A stretch of DNA of 64,000 nt from Pithys albifrons albifrons (GCF_047495875.1 NC_092497.1:70550134-70614133), one strand, 5' to 3'. Shown: positions 27,667-38,676, counted from the stretch's first letter. The notes: generated by a model not told the origin, from the letters alone. Made by a program: numbers and translations.

Positions 27667-30329
27667 GAACATCAACAGTACATATAAAAATTCTATGAAA
27701 TATCCAAATTCATTACTTTAGCATTTTAACACTTTTAATTAAAATCAGACTTGTAAGGACATCTTTTGTTTAAAGGAAAATGAGAATGCTCTATTACATA
27801 CTTGTATTTCTTGAATTGTAATAATGCAGTATTGGGGGTTACTCCACAACAGATGGAGTAACTTTTTATTTCACCTTTAGGTAAGGAGAAGGAATACATA
27901 AACAGAAAAAAAGAAATTATGTGACCAGGAGTAACTGCAACATGTTTGGAATATGAATGTGATTCAATGAAAGATGTGAAATTTCCCGGCTGAAAAAAAA
28001 ACAAAAAACAAACCCAAACCCAAAACAAACAAACAAAAACAACACAAAAAACCAAACAAAAATATCTATGCTTCTGCCACCAAGGCAAATTAGGGAGCAC
28101 TTCTATTTGTCTAACTTTCATAGGCACTCTGAGTAACAGAAGCCATAGCAACTAGTTTTCAATTGTGCAATACATTTCTAACAGACCTCTTACAAGTAGA
28201 AAAACCACCAAAAAATGGCATGCTCACTCAGCAGTTAGGTGTTAGGAAAATGTCTTTTGCTGGCCCAATTCAAAATGAATGTAGATTCTTTTGGAAAAAA
28301 CTGAAATACAAAGGGAAATATTTAGGCTTGAAGAATTCTGGCTAGCAGTCTCATGCATTTGATAGCTGTAAATGCAGGTATTCCAAAACACAAAGATCTA
28401 GGAGAAGGATAATGCACAGAACACTCTGATACAAGGCAAGGTCTCTCAATTCACCAAAACTTGCTGACTGCACATTTAAATTTTCTAGGGTATTTTAAGA
28501 AGTGTCAAGAGTACTGTTTGGGTTAATAAATAGAAATTTCTCTAGAGAATCAGTTTCTGAAATGGCAGGAGAACAAATGTGAAGGTGATTAAATTTTATA
28601 CAAAAATGTCCTTAAAATAAGTATCTTGCTATGGAAAAGTGTTATTTGTGTCTTTATTGTGGTAACATGTTGTGTCTACACAAATAGCAAATGTACAAAT
28701 TTCTCTTCTAAGGTTTTAAAGTTGTAGGGAGTTCTGGTCTTTTGTTTTCTACTGTGTCAAACTGTGAACTTAGCCCCTGTAATAACTGAATATTTTGGCT
28801 AAACTTTGAATGACCTTGTACTTGGAAAGCGTTTTTAAATCCTGTTCAGTAATTGTAGCTGTTCAGCAGTTAATCCAAACATATTTTAAAAATGGTTAGC
28901 TTCTTGTTGCCCAGGTGTAATGGGGAACAAACAGTCAAGAGGACAGTGATAAAAATATTAGGAAACAGAAAGCAAAAAAAGTCAGTTATTAAAGGCAGGG
29001 ATGTAAAAAAAGTGAAGGCTACTTAGAATCATAGTGACTGGTCAATTTACAGTAAAATAGATTCAGAAAACCCTAAAAGCAGAGAAAAATTTTAAAATAT
29101 AAACATGTTACAATTATGATATGATGGCCATTATAATCAAATGCACATGTAATAACACACAAAGATAAATAATTGAAAGTGCAAAATCACAAACATGAGA
29201 TGACAGAATATACAATGAATGTATAATTTGCAATAAAAATTATAAATCATGTTCTAAGGAGAGACATGGTATTAATCCAATAATTGTTGGATCTCCTTAG
29301 ATTTTCATATAACTGGAAAAGAACATTTAATGCAGTCTCCCACTTTTAAGTTTACATTTGTAATTGCACTGATAATAATGACTGCAATAGTAAAAACTCT
29401 TATAAAAAGATATATTAAAAATAGATATATGAAAAAAGTAGGTATTTTGGGCTTGACTAGTGTAACTACTTTCTTCCTCTGAGAAAGGACTCTAGAGATT
29501 AATGTGCTGCAAAAATCAACTTTGACATGCAAAGGTATCACCAAGAATGCAGGAATCTTTCCTCTGGAGCAACAAGTGGAAGGACTGGACATTTTAACGT
29601 ATGTCCTAATTGACACAATATCTAAACATCCTTTGCTTCTTTGCAAGCACATACATACAAAGAATTTTATTTCTTGACACAGTGGTGCATTCAGATCACC
29701 TTTTCCAAAAACTGTACAAAAGTTACAATGGAGGGGAAAACGTACTTCTTTAAAATAACAGGTATGATATTCCTGTAGAAAGATACTGACATTGGTGAAA
29801 TGTAATTCCATTGGTGCTTATTTCCAGGCTAAAATATATTCCAACCCCATGTTTCAACTTCTTTCTCCATTTCTTTGGGGAAATATTTGCTTTTTCTGAC
29901 TATCTGGCTTCCCATGCAGGCTACATGAAATGCACAAGGATTTGCTTTGGCAATACTGTTTAACCCTTTATTGCAAAACCAGGTACTCTGCATATCAGGG
30001 TTTTAAATACATTTACGTAGCAGTACTAGTCCAAGTGTTTCACATACTTGTAATAGATCTTTCAAGCCTTAGCTTTCAGTTGCAGGGTCTGAAATCCAAC
30101 TCTGGAAGTAATAAATCTGAATAACCTTCCTATCTGAGGTGTGCTCGTGCATCCTAAGTGCTATCAAGACCTACTCTAACAACAGGTTTCTGACTCCCGT
30201 CTTGCAAAAGCTGTTACTTAATTCAGAGAAAAAGAAATAAAAAAAACCCAGCAAAACAAAAGAAAGGAAAAGTTAAGATATATCTCACTGAGGCATGCTG
30301 GAGCCTCAGCACCTCACACCAGAACACCA
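27667..30329. other. Intergenic AT-rich DNA with A-rich run
   Basis: No gene recognised. An A-rich stretch of AAAC/AAACCC words lies at 27993-28065 and produces a spurious hydrophobic open frame on the minus strand. The 168-codon minus-strand open frame at 29305-29811 has no recognisable family and is in AT-rich DNA, so I do not call it. Confidence 0.55.
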
Positions 30330-30464
30330 AGAAAGATCTCATTCCCTCATCAATGTCTCTAAGTACCTGAAGGGAGAGTGCCAAGAGGATGCAGCCAGGC
30401 TCTTCTCCGGGTGCTGAGCAAGAGGACCAGAGACTGTGGCCAGAAACTGGTTCGCAGGAAGTTC
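30330..30464 (+). mobile_element. CR1 LINE 3' end, upstream half, + strand
   Basis: This matches the late part of a CR1 element in + orientation (CTCATCAATGTCTCTAAGTA, CTGAAGGGAGAGTGCCAAGA, then CAGGAAGTTC). The continuation expected after AGGAAGTTC, a run reading roughly ...AACATGAGGAAGAAC, is found only at 32037, beyond an opposite-strand CR1. This is therefore the left half of an element split by a later insertion. Confidence 0.85.
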
Positions 30465-32036
30465 ATAGAATCATAGAATTGATTGGGTTGGAAAAGACAC
30501 CTGAGATCATCAAGTCCAACCCTTGGTCCAACTCCAGTCCATTTACAAAATCATGGCACTCAGTGGCGTGTCCACTCTCATTTAAAAACCTCTCCAGGGA
30601 TGGTGAATCCACCACCTCTCTGTGCAGGCCATTCCAATGCCTGATTACTCTCTCTGCAAAGAATTTTCTGATCTCCAACTTAAATTTCCCCTGGCAGAGC
30701 TTAAGCCTGTGCCCCCTTGTCCTATTGCTGAGTGCCTGGGAGAAGAGACCAGCCCCCACCTGGCTAGAACTTTCCTTCAGGTAGTTCTAGACAGTGAGGA
30801 GGTCACCTCTGAGCCTCCTCTTCTCCAGGCTAAACAACCCCAGCTCCCTCAGCCTCTCCCCATAGGGCTTGTGCTCCAGTCCCTTCACCAGCCTTGTGCT
30901 CTTCTCTGGACTCGCTCCAGCATCTCAATATCCTTTCTGAACTGAGGGGCCCAGAATTGAACACAGTACTCAAGGTGTGGCCTCACCAACGCAGAGTACA
31001 GGGGAAGGATCACTGCCCTGGTCCTGCTGGCCACGCTATTTTTGATACAGGACAGGATCCCATTGGCCTTCTTGGCCACCTGGGCACACTGTTGGCTCAT
31101 GTTGAGCTTCCTGTCAATTAGTACCCCAAGGTCCCTTTCTGCCTGGCTGCTCTCCAGCCACTCTGTGCCCAGCCTGTAGTGCTGCAGGGGGTTGTTGTGG
31201 CCAAAGTGCAGGACCTGGCACTTGGCCTTATTGAACTTCATCCCATTGGAATCAGCCCATCTCTCAAGTCTATCCAGATCCCTCTGCAGAGCCCTCCTGC
31301 CTTCCAGCAGGTCAACACTCCCTCCCAGCTTGGTGTCATCAGCAAATTTGCTGATGATGGACTCAATCCCCTCATCTGAATCACAGTAAAGATGTTAAAC
31401 AGGACTGGACCCAACACAGACCCCTGGGGAACACCACTGGTGACCGGCCGCCAGCTGGATGCAGCTCCGTTCACCAGCACTCTCTGGGCCCGACCCTCCA
31501 GCCAGCTCCTAATCCAGGAGAGGGGACACTTGTCCAGGCCATGGGCTACCAGCTTTTCCAGGAGTATATTATGGGAGACAGTGTCAAAGGCCTTGCTGAA
31601 GTCCAGATAGACCACACCCACAGCCTTACCCTCATCCACCAGGTGGGTCACCTGATCGTAAAAAGAGATCAGGTTGGTCAGACAGGACCTGCCCCTCCTA
31701 AACCCATGCTGGCTGGGTCTAATCCCTTGTCCATCCTGAAGGTGCTGTGTGATTGCACTCAGGATGAACTGCTCCATAACCCTGCCAGGCACGGAGGTCA
31801 GGCTGACAGGCCTGTAGTTGCCAGGGTCCTGCTTGCAGCCCTTTTTGTGGATTGGGGTGACATTGGCCAACCTCCAATCGTCTGGGACTTCCCCAGAGAG
31901 CCAGGACTGTTGGAAGATGATGGAGAGCAGTTTGGCAAGCTCTTCTGCCAGCTCCTTCATCACCTTGGGATGGATCCCATCTGGTCCCATAGACTTGTTA
32001 GGATCCAGCTGGCTCAGTAAGTCACTGAGTTCTGCC
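30465..32036 (-). mobile_element. CR1 LINE inserted in older CR1, minus strand, RT present but broken
   Basis: The 3' end on the minus strand is the CR1 8-bp-type repeat (ATTCTATGATTCTATGA) at 30466-30480, with the GACTTGATGATCTCAGG phrase beside it. Moving 5', the C-terminal ORF2 block (30885-31241) and the central reverse-transcriptase block (31238-31990) follow. Visible RT motifs are [50 protein letters not shown] and [16 protein letters not shown]. The frame breaks just before the expected FADD catalytic motif, so the enzyme is not encoded intact. The element is 5'-truncated within the RT domain. It is much better preserved than the other CR1 pieces here, so it is the youngest CR1 in the window. 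Confidence 0.93.
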
Positions 32037-32251
32037 TAAACATGAGGAAGAACTTTAATGTGTGAGTGACCGAGCACTAGAACAGATTGCCCAGAGGTTG
32101 CAGAGTCTCCCTCACTGGAGACAAGGATAGCCTGGACACAATCCCATGCCACGTGCTCTGGGATGGCCCTGCCCGAGCAGGAGGTTGGACTGATGGCCCA
32201 CTATGCTCCCTTACAACCTTGCTCATTCTGTCATGCTGTGAGTCTGTGATC
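32037..32251 (+). mobile_element. CR1 LINE 3' end, downstream half, + strand
   Basis: It picks up at AACATGAGGAAGAACTTTAA, where the piece ending at 30464 stops, and continues through the CR1 3' UTR (GCACTAGAACAGATTGCCCA, GAGGTTGGACTGATGG) to the terminal TTCTGTCATGCTGTGAGTCT / CTGTGAT repeats at 32226-32250. With 30330-30464 it makes one + strand CR1 3' end of about 350 bp. Confidence 0.88.
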
Positions 32252-32521
32252 TGCACGGTTCATACGTAAATATCTGGCATGTCAACAGAGATGCCACACA
32301 GATGCTCCCACGTCTCAGGAAGGACAAAAATCCGCTGGATTCCCAGGCATTTCCAACATCCTTCTCTCAGCACCTTGGCTAGGTAGTACCTGCTTCTGGC
32401 CCGGGGGGAAAGGAAAGGCCGGAACGCGCGGCCGAGTGGAGTGAGGTGCTGGCAGAGCCCGCCCGGCCGATATTCCCGAGGAATTCCCGCGCCCCACGAA
32501 CCGTACGGCGCGCCCTGCACG

Positions 32522-32531
32522 GCGCATGCGC
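32522..32531. promoter_or_regulatory. NRF1 site (palindromic)
   Basis: GCGCATGCGC is the perfect palindromic NRF1 binding site typical of CpG-island, TATA-less promoters. It lies 70 bp upstream of the CRE. Binding is inferred from the motif only. Confidence 0.7.
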
Positions 32532-32600
32532 GGCCCCGCGGCCCGGGCGGCGAATTCAAACGCGCCCTCGCGCCCTGTCCGCGCCGGGGCAGTGGGGCCG

Positions 32601-32608
32601 TGACGTCA
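32601..32608. promoter_or_regulatory. CRE site (CREB/ATF/CREM)
   Basis: TGACGTCA is the full palindromic cAMP-response element, set inside the CpG island. Full-site CREs in CpG islands are commonly bound by CREB/ATF and, in testis, by CREM. Given the sperm role reported for centlein in mouse, a CREM link is plausible but inferred. Confidence 0.75.
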
Positions 32609-32715
32609 TTGCACCGCGTCCTCCGCTCCCCGTGGCTTCCGGCGCCGCCCGCGCGGCCGCGGCGAAGGGGCAGAGTGAGCGGAGTGAGCGGGCTCGGCGC
32701 GCCCTTCCTGTTCTG

Positions 32716-32955
32716 CCCTGCCCTGCCCTGCCCTGCCCTGCCCTGCCCTGCCCTGCCCTGCCCTGCCCTGCCCTGCCCTGCCCTGCCCTGCCCTGCCCTG
32801 TCCTGTCCTGCCCTGCCCTGTCCTGCCCTGCCCTGCCCTGTCCTGCCCTGCCCTGTCCTGCCCTGCCCTGCCCTGCCCTGCCCTGCCCTGCCCTGTCCTG
32901 CCCTGTCCTGTCCTGCCCTGTCCTGTCCTGCCCTGTCCTGTCCTGCCCTGCCCTG
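32716..32955. repeat. Pentanucleotide minisatellite, 48 units of CCCTG/TCCTG
   Basis: Forty-eight exact 5-bp units (240 bp): 36 CCCTG and 12 TCCTG. The first 17 units (32716-32800) are pure CCCTG; all TCCTG units lie after 32800 and become denser toward the gene. The minus strand reads (CAGGG)n, that is G3 tracts separated by 2 nt, a strong G-quadruplex pattern. The repeat has no stop codon in any frame, so long open frames (up to 320 codons) cross it on both strands; these are artefacts of the repeat. It lies between the CRE and the CNTLN start codon, so it may be in the promoter or the 5' UTR. Confidence 0.97.
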
Positions 32956-33095
32956 CCCGCCCCCGGCGTGTGCGGCCTCGGAGCTTCTGCCCTGTCCCCG
33001 TTGCGGGTGGCGGCGGCGTCAGCGCGCTCCGCCGTGCGCGGCCCCTCCTGTATCCTCGCTGTCCCTGCGGCACTTGCGGCGAGAGGTTCTCGGAG

Positions 33096-33188
33096 ATGGC
33101 CTCGGGGGGCGCGGAGGCGGCGGCGCGGCGGGTGGCGGAGCTGGAGCAAGAGCGGCTGGGTCTGGCGGAGGAGCTGAGTCGCTGCCAG
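33096..33188 (+). CDS. CNTLN: Centlein, coding exon 1
   Basis: Starts at ATG 33096 in a good Kozak context (G at -3, G at +4) and encodes 31 residues: MASGGAEAAARRVAELEQER followed by LGLAEELSRCQ. It ends at CAG|gtactg, phase 0. The C-terminal part resembles the end of the corresponding human segment (EELxxCQ joined to ADKEFVW), and the next exon supplies that partner. Human centlein has a longer N-terminus. Here the frame is also open upstream into the GC-rich repeat, but I see no better ATG, so a short N-terminus is the simplest reading. The heptad-like Leu/Glu pattern suggests the beginning of a coiled coil. Centlein is a centrosomal protein linking C-Nap1 (CEP250) and CEP68 for centrosome cohesion, and it has been reported to be needed in mouse for sperm head-tail coupling. 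Confidence 0.85.
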
Positions 33189-35304
33189 GTACTGGAGCAC
33201 GGGGCGAGGGGTCGCCCGGGGCCGGGCCGGCAGGTGCCCTGAGCCTCGGGATTCGCGTTCCGCTCCCGGGGACACCGCGGGGCACGGGACACCTCCGGAA
33301 GGTGAATTCAGCCGGTCCCGCGCCCTTGTCCTGGCCGAAGCCACCTGTCCTGAGAGCTTTTTCATTCCTCCACCGAAGCCACGATGATTTGCCTGAATCG
33401 TAACGGCATTAATCCCGGGATGCTACCTTGTGCATCTCCGGGGGAAAATGAACAGGCAGAGCGGTTTTAGAGAAATGCAGGTCTTGAAGTAACCTCTGGA
33501 GGTCATTTAATCTCTTGCCCAACGTTGCAGCGGGATTAAGTATCCCCAAATCGTTTCTGGGGAAGGAGGATTTAATGAGTAGTTATGGGTGTACTTTCAA
33601 AAGTTACCCTTGTGACTTCCCTTCATAGGTACACTGCCCTCATTTTTCTGAGTAATCGTTTATGGCTGACTTCAGGTGTATTTCCTGAAAATATAAAATC
33701 GTTACAGAAGTCAGTGACAATTCTCTGCCAAACATGTGGGTTACACCGAAAGTATACAGCAGAGAGGAAGGTGAAGCCTCGTGCTGTGGATGCTTTCTCG
33801 CTTGCTGGAAGCCAAACCAGTATTTTCACGTGGGATGGGATCTGGTTAAAGCCATGAAGGCCTGGGCTGACATGATCATCAGAAGAAAGCACCCACTTTA
33901 GAGTGAGTTGAGGTTCCCTTTTCCAAGCAGCTTTGGTACACCTGACAACTGGCACTGTTGCTGCCCTGGGTAGAATCCAGACTTCGTGAAAAAATGTATT
34001 TCATAGGAGATCTATGGGGAAAGGGAGCTGTCAGTGAAATTCCTGTTTGGAAATGCTGAACAATGCTGAATGATTTGGGAATATCTTCAGTGTCTTGTGG
34101 GAGAAGTTCAGAAAACTCTTTATGTAGTTTACTCTTCCTAATATGCAGATGTGCACTATCAGACAAAATTAGGTGGAGGCAGAAGGAAGGCTCTGAGCTC
34201 TGTTCATTTGATAGTTGAACATAAATTATATATTAGTAAAGCCTAGTAGAATGTAATATTTTTGAAGAGTATTATAAATAATGGAAACTTGGAAGTAAAG
34301 AGTATAAATCTGCATTTCTGATCACTTTGATAATGTAACTTGATGCACACAAATTGTAGTTAAGCATCTGATTTCCCCTTTAGAGTCATTCAATTAGATG
34401 TGCATTTCTACTTGTTTCTTCATGAGCACATTCCAATCATTTTGAAGCCAGAAAACAGAAAATATTTTAAATGTATTTATTTTAAATCTCTTGCGTATTA
34501 TTTTGCCTTTCTTGTATCTTTGTCTTTTGTCAGATGAGAGAGTGTTCTGGGAGGGAAGCAGGTGGAAAAAGAACAGGAAGACAGTCCTGTGTTTGAGAAC
34601 AGAAGCCAGTCAGTGTTCCACAGTAATTTCTCCAGCGCGAGATAGAATGTAATATATACGGCCCTTCTAATGACAGAGGATGCATGTCTTCAGGACTTAT
34701 TTCAGGTCATTAATAAAATAAAAGGAAAGGGGAGCAGTAATCTATAAGCAGGATTCCTCTGAAAGCATTGCAGTGTAGCTGCCTACATGCTTTACCATGT
34801 TACTAATCTATCAATAAGTTTCGACTTAAGCTTCTGTATATTATGTAAAGAATGGGGAAAACAGATTTTAATACATAAAAGGGGTGATAATCTAGTCAAT
34901 CATGCACCTTTTCAATGTAGGATTTATTTGAGATAAATAAACTTTTTAAAAAAGTTTCATGAAGATATTCTGAATTTGAATGGGAACTAAAATAGACTTC
35001 AATAAGATTCATCAACTGGTTTAGAAGTCAACTGATGAAATTATTTGCGGATGGTTAATCAATTTTAAGATCATATTTCATGTGAAAACTTCAAATATGA
35101 CAGGCTATTTGAAAACACAAGTTCATATGCGTAATGTCAATATTGTGTTTTTCTGGCTTCTTCACAGTTAAAATACAAAGATTTTGCTGGCCAGCTAATT
35201 CCTTTAGCAGAATTTTATTTGATCTGCTGTTTTATTTAGTTTTACTTACATCTAAGAACTTCTTTGGTTCTTGTGCTGTCTCCTAAAATTTCTAGATAGT
35301 TTTA

Positions 35305-35510
35305 AAGAGGATCATGAAGCCATTTGTGTTGGAAGGGACCTCTTGAGAGCATCTGTTGCACCCCACTCTGGAACAGATTGTCCAGGATGGTGTCCAGTTA
35401 GGTTTTGCATAATCCCATGACTGGAGACTGGAATCCCTCCAGACAACCTGTGGAGGTGTATGGAGGCCCTCACTTAAAAATGTTTCAGTTTCTAGTGAGA
35501 TTTTGCTTAT
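35305..35510 (-). mobile_element. CR1 LINE 3' fragment, old
   Basis: Minus-strand CR1 3' end: GTGTTGGAAGGGACCTCTTG, then TGTCCAGGATGGTGTCCAG and ACTGGAGACTGGAATCCCTC on the + strand. It is well diverged, lacks a clear terminal repeat and is without coding capacity. Confidence 0.75.
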
Positions 35511-38074
35511 CCTTGGTTCCATGGTCTTGTGTAGGGTTATCCCTTCTGTAGGCTGCCTTAGCAGGCATTTTGGATAGAAATGTTTTTTGAATGTTTTTAT
35601 GAAAGTGTCAGTGAGAAGGTATTAAGTTTTAATGCAGCAAGATGAAATTGCCTGGTTTTTCCTTTTTTTTTTTCCTTCTGAATAACACACTCACAGATGC
35701 ATAAACTGCACTTCCAAAAACAGCTTCCAACTTCCCATATGATTCTAATTTAATAGTTTAACAGTGTAGCAGAACTAATGGATTGGTGTTATGTATTTGT
35801 TTAGATGTTAGCCTCTTGGATATTTTTTCCAAAGGAAAAGAGACATTTATCAAGTGATTGATGGTGAAAGTTTTAATTGGTTCTAGGATAGGAAACACTA
35901 GACAAAGTTTTAGAAAATAGATGTATCTATCCAGTGGTTATCTAGCATGTGAACTAATTAGGCCAAGTTTCTCTTCTACACACTTTCTTGACTGTTACAT
36001 TCCCTGTAATACAAACTGTGTTTCTGAAATGAAGTCTTTTCTGGGGACTGCAGCCCATTCATGGTAAGTGGGGTCCATTGGCTGAATACACAGGAGTCTT
36101 TTCTGGCTAAGGAAGGTTCTGAGTCTTGGTGGAATATTGTGCACTATTTGCTCTAACCACAGGCATTACAGGCATCTACTTCTGGATGTTTTCTCTATTC
36201 TGCAGCAGAATCCTAGAGCACCTGACCCTTTTACTCATCTGGGATGGCACCCCTTCTGTTCAAAACGAAGTTCTTAGATTTATTCTGTCTTTTAAGATAA
36301 CACTTCCCATCAATTGAAGGTTCCTACAGGGTCAAAGACGGTATTTTTAAGACTTCCTGTTTTTCTTTGCTCCCTTTATTTTTGTTCTTTTCTAAAGCTG
36401 AGATTCTGTTGGTAAGTCTTGACTGTTGCAGCCTTGGTTTTCAGTATTTAATATTTTCCTTAATACTCCTGAAGGTGTTCTGGGAGCTTGAATCGTAATA
36501 AGCCAGATCTTGGAGTAGGACATGTTAAAAGCACAACAATTTTGGTGCAGTCACTCTGTGAAAACTGATGTTGATTTGTACTTCTGTGAGGGAATTTGCA
36601 AAAATGAAAAAGTCAAATTAAGGAAGTAGCCCAAAGCTACCAAATTGTCTAGTGAGGAGTCGTGTACAAAGCTGAGAAGTTACACCTCTGTAGTGGTTTG
36701 TTTGGGAAAATTATGGTTGTGTCTGCAATAAAGTATTGTGTAATTATTTTGATAGTCACTTTTAATTTTAGTACTCCTTATTTTACTTGAGAATTACGTG
36801 AGAAATTAAGTAATTCTTTGTGAAAACAATTGAAAAGAAAGCAAGAAATTGTTTTTTATTTTTAAAATTCGTGTTTCTGTTGGGACCTTTTTACATTTCT
36901 GTGTCAGGCTTGATGTTTTTGGGGGCCAGTGGAAAGACAAAGATGAAAAAGTAAGATCTGACACACCTTATCTCTATTGTTTGTGTTAACTGCTACGTTC
37001 TGTTTGAGGGGTTTGTGCTGCTGCTTATGACCATAGAATTTCAAGATCCTTCCATGGAAGATCTTCAGTACCTGTGTTCTTATTACTCCCAGGAGTTTTT
37101 GTTTCTGCTTGATGTTTAAAAGATCTGGCTGCTGTTTTACCCGAGCTTGCTTTCTTGTATGTTTTTGAGAGTGGGGTAGATGGATGTGTTGTTTTTGCAA
37201 AGCATGGTGGCTCCAATGAAGGAAATGAGACTGGTTAGTTTGTTTCCTTTTTTTGTGGGGGGAAGGGGAGTGATAGGCTGTATATCTGAAACCTCATTTT
37301 GGAATGGGGTTTCTGAGCCAACAGTACTTTTTTTAGCTTTCATGTGGTTTGTCTTTAATCTTGTGTATTTCTTTAAACCACCTGTTTACTTTATATTGAT
37401 TTGTGCCATATTTCCTGGTTGGTTTCCTGCAGTCTTTTTTTTGTTTTAGTTTGGTTTGGTTTTTTGATGAAAGGTATTTCATTTGGTGTAAAATAGTTTG
37501 CATTCCTGAAGCAGAGGATATGTATTTGGTGTCCTAACTCTTAACTCTCTTGCCAGAGTGCAAACACTTTCATGCCCACTATTATGTAACTAAAAAAGAT
37601 AGAAATGGTTCTTTCAAGTATTCTGTGATGGGAAACTTCATGAAATCCTTGCTTTGAACAAGACTGTGTGATTTGAGACTGGGTTTTCCACATCCAGCAG
37701 TGTCCTATAGTGCTGGTAATACAGAAAATTGGAAGAAGCAAGCACATACCTTCTGGGTTTGCTTATGCTGTTGGTGATTCTCACAAGAGGAATTTGGTTT
37801 GTTCAGCTTAATTTCATATTTTTCAACCTAAGATCTCTTTATTTGTTGAAAATGATGTTTTAAGTTCAAACAAGTGTCTTAAAAATTTACCCATTATTGG
37901 TTATAAAAGTCCCTACCATCAGTCTTCATTTTGTTCATTGCAGTTTTGCTTTCAAGGATAAGATTACATTTCTTGCTGCTAAAATGGTGCTGTTTTCCTA
38001 ATTCAGGACTTCTTTTCTAACTTTGTACTTATTGAAGTACTCTGGTGGGGTTTTTTGCAAGTAAATTTATATAC

Positions 38075-38676
38075 TGCTTTTAGGGAGCTCTTGTGTCCTG
38101 AGTTGAGCAGGCAAAATGCCAACTATCCAGGACAGAGTGAAAAGGGTTCCTCCTCCCCCAACCAGCTAAGGGGAAAAGAAGAGGGAGAGGAAAAAAAACC
38201 CCTCAAAACCAGGTTTATGCTGAAACTAACTACATGTATTTATACAGAAAAGAGAAAATTAAGAAGAAACTACAATATAACACACACACACAAGTTATAC
38301 ATATATAACAAGAAATAACTTCCCACTCCCCAGTAAATATGAAGTGTATTACTCTAAATCTATGAGTACTCTAAAAGACACCCTGCAAGAAAGAGAAAGT
38401 ATAACAACAAAATATTTCTGCTTCCCTGAACTCAAACAAAATGCAAGCAGCGGCAGCAGGAGCAGGGCCTAGCACAGTAGAGGAGCTGCCAGACATCATC
38501 ATCTTAGTGCAGCCATGATGGAACTGACCTGACACCTCCCACTGCTGCCCCATATCTTAGGTTTGCGTCATCTGGTATGAAATATTTCCTTGGTTACCCA
38601 GTCAGGTGAGAGCTGTCTTCCAATCCACATAGATTCTCTGAGTCTGCTAATTTGAGGCCTAGCTAAAACCACTGCA
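38075..38676 (-). mobile_element. LTR, family B, minus strand, in CNTLN intron 1
   Basis: Homologous to the LTR at 19661-20215 in the same orientation, with shared words such as GGCAAAATGCCAA, GAAAATTAA, AAAAGACACCCTGCAAGAAA, CTTCCCTGAACTCAAAC and GAGGCCTA near the right end. It contains a short (CA)n run at about 38279-38291. It is antisense to CNTLN. The ends are approximate, with no clear target-site duplication and no retroviral coding sequence attached. Confidence 0.65.

Larger units (their letters stand above)
32395..33330 (+). promoter_or_regulatory. CNTLN: CpG-island promoter of CNTLN
   Basis: The sequence switches abruptly from about 40% GC to very high GC with dense CpG at about 32395 and back at about 33330. 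It contains the NRF1 and CRE sites listed separately, many GC-box-like words, the CCCTG minisatellite and the first coding exon. No TATA box is evident. The CRE and NRF1 sites at 32.5-32.6 kb suggest that transcription starts in the following few hundred bases, but I cannot place the start site. The left border lies about 150 bp from the nested CR1 elements. Confidence 0.85.

Noticed and set aside
27266..27721. 151-codon open frame
   Set aside because: It spans the SINE and its unrelated flanks. The similar frame at 44975-45325 also spans a SINE copy. This is open-frame coincidence within a repeat.
27735..28151. 138-codon minus-strand open frame with a hydrophobic, Phe/Val-rich segment, considered as a membrane protein
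   Set aside because: The hydrophobic segment is the complement of the A/C-rich run at 27993-28065, so it reflects base composition.
29305..29811. 168-codon minus-strand open frame as a gene
   Set aside because: AT-rich, low-complexity hydrophobic stretches, no recognised family, no promoter or splice context. Length alone is not enough in 64 kb.
31238..31990. 250-codon minus-strand open frame as a functional reverse transcriptase gene
   Set aside because: It is the central part of a 5'-truncated CR1. The frame breaks before the FADD catalytic motif, and the C-terminal part lies in another frame.
31541..32020. 159-codon + strand open frame
   Set aside because: Antisense shadow of the CR1 ORF2.
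32441..33403. Long overlapping open frames (up to 320 codons +, 269 codons -) with PALPC or GRAGQ repeats
   Set aside because: They are produced by the stop-free 5-bp repeat and GC-rich flanks. They appear in several frames on both strands and lack any domain; only the part from 33096 in one frame matches centlein.
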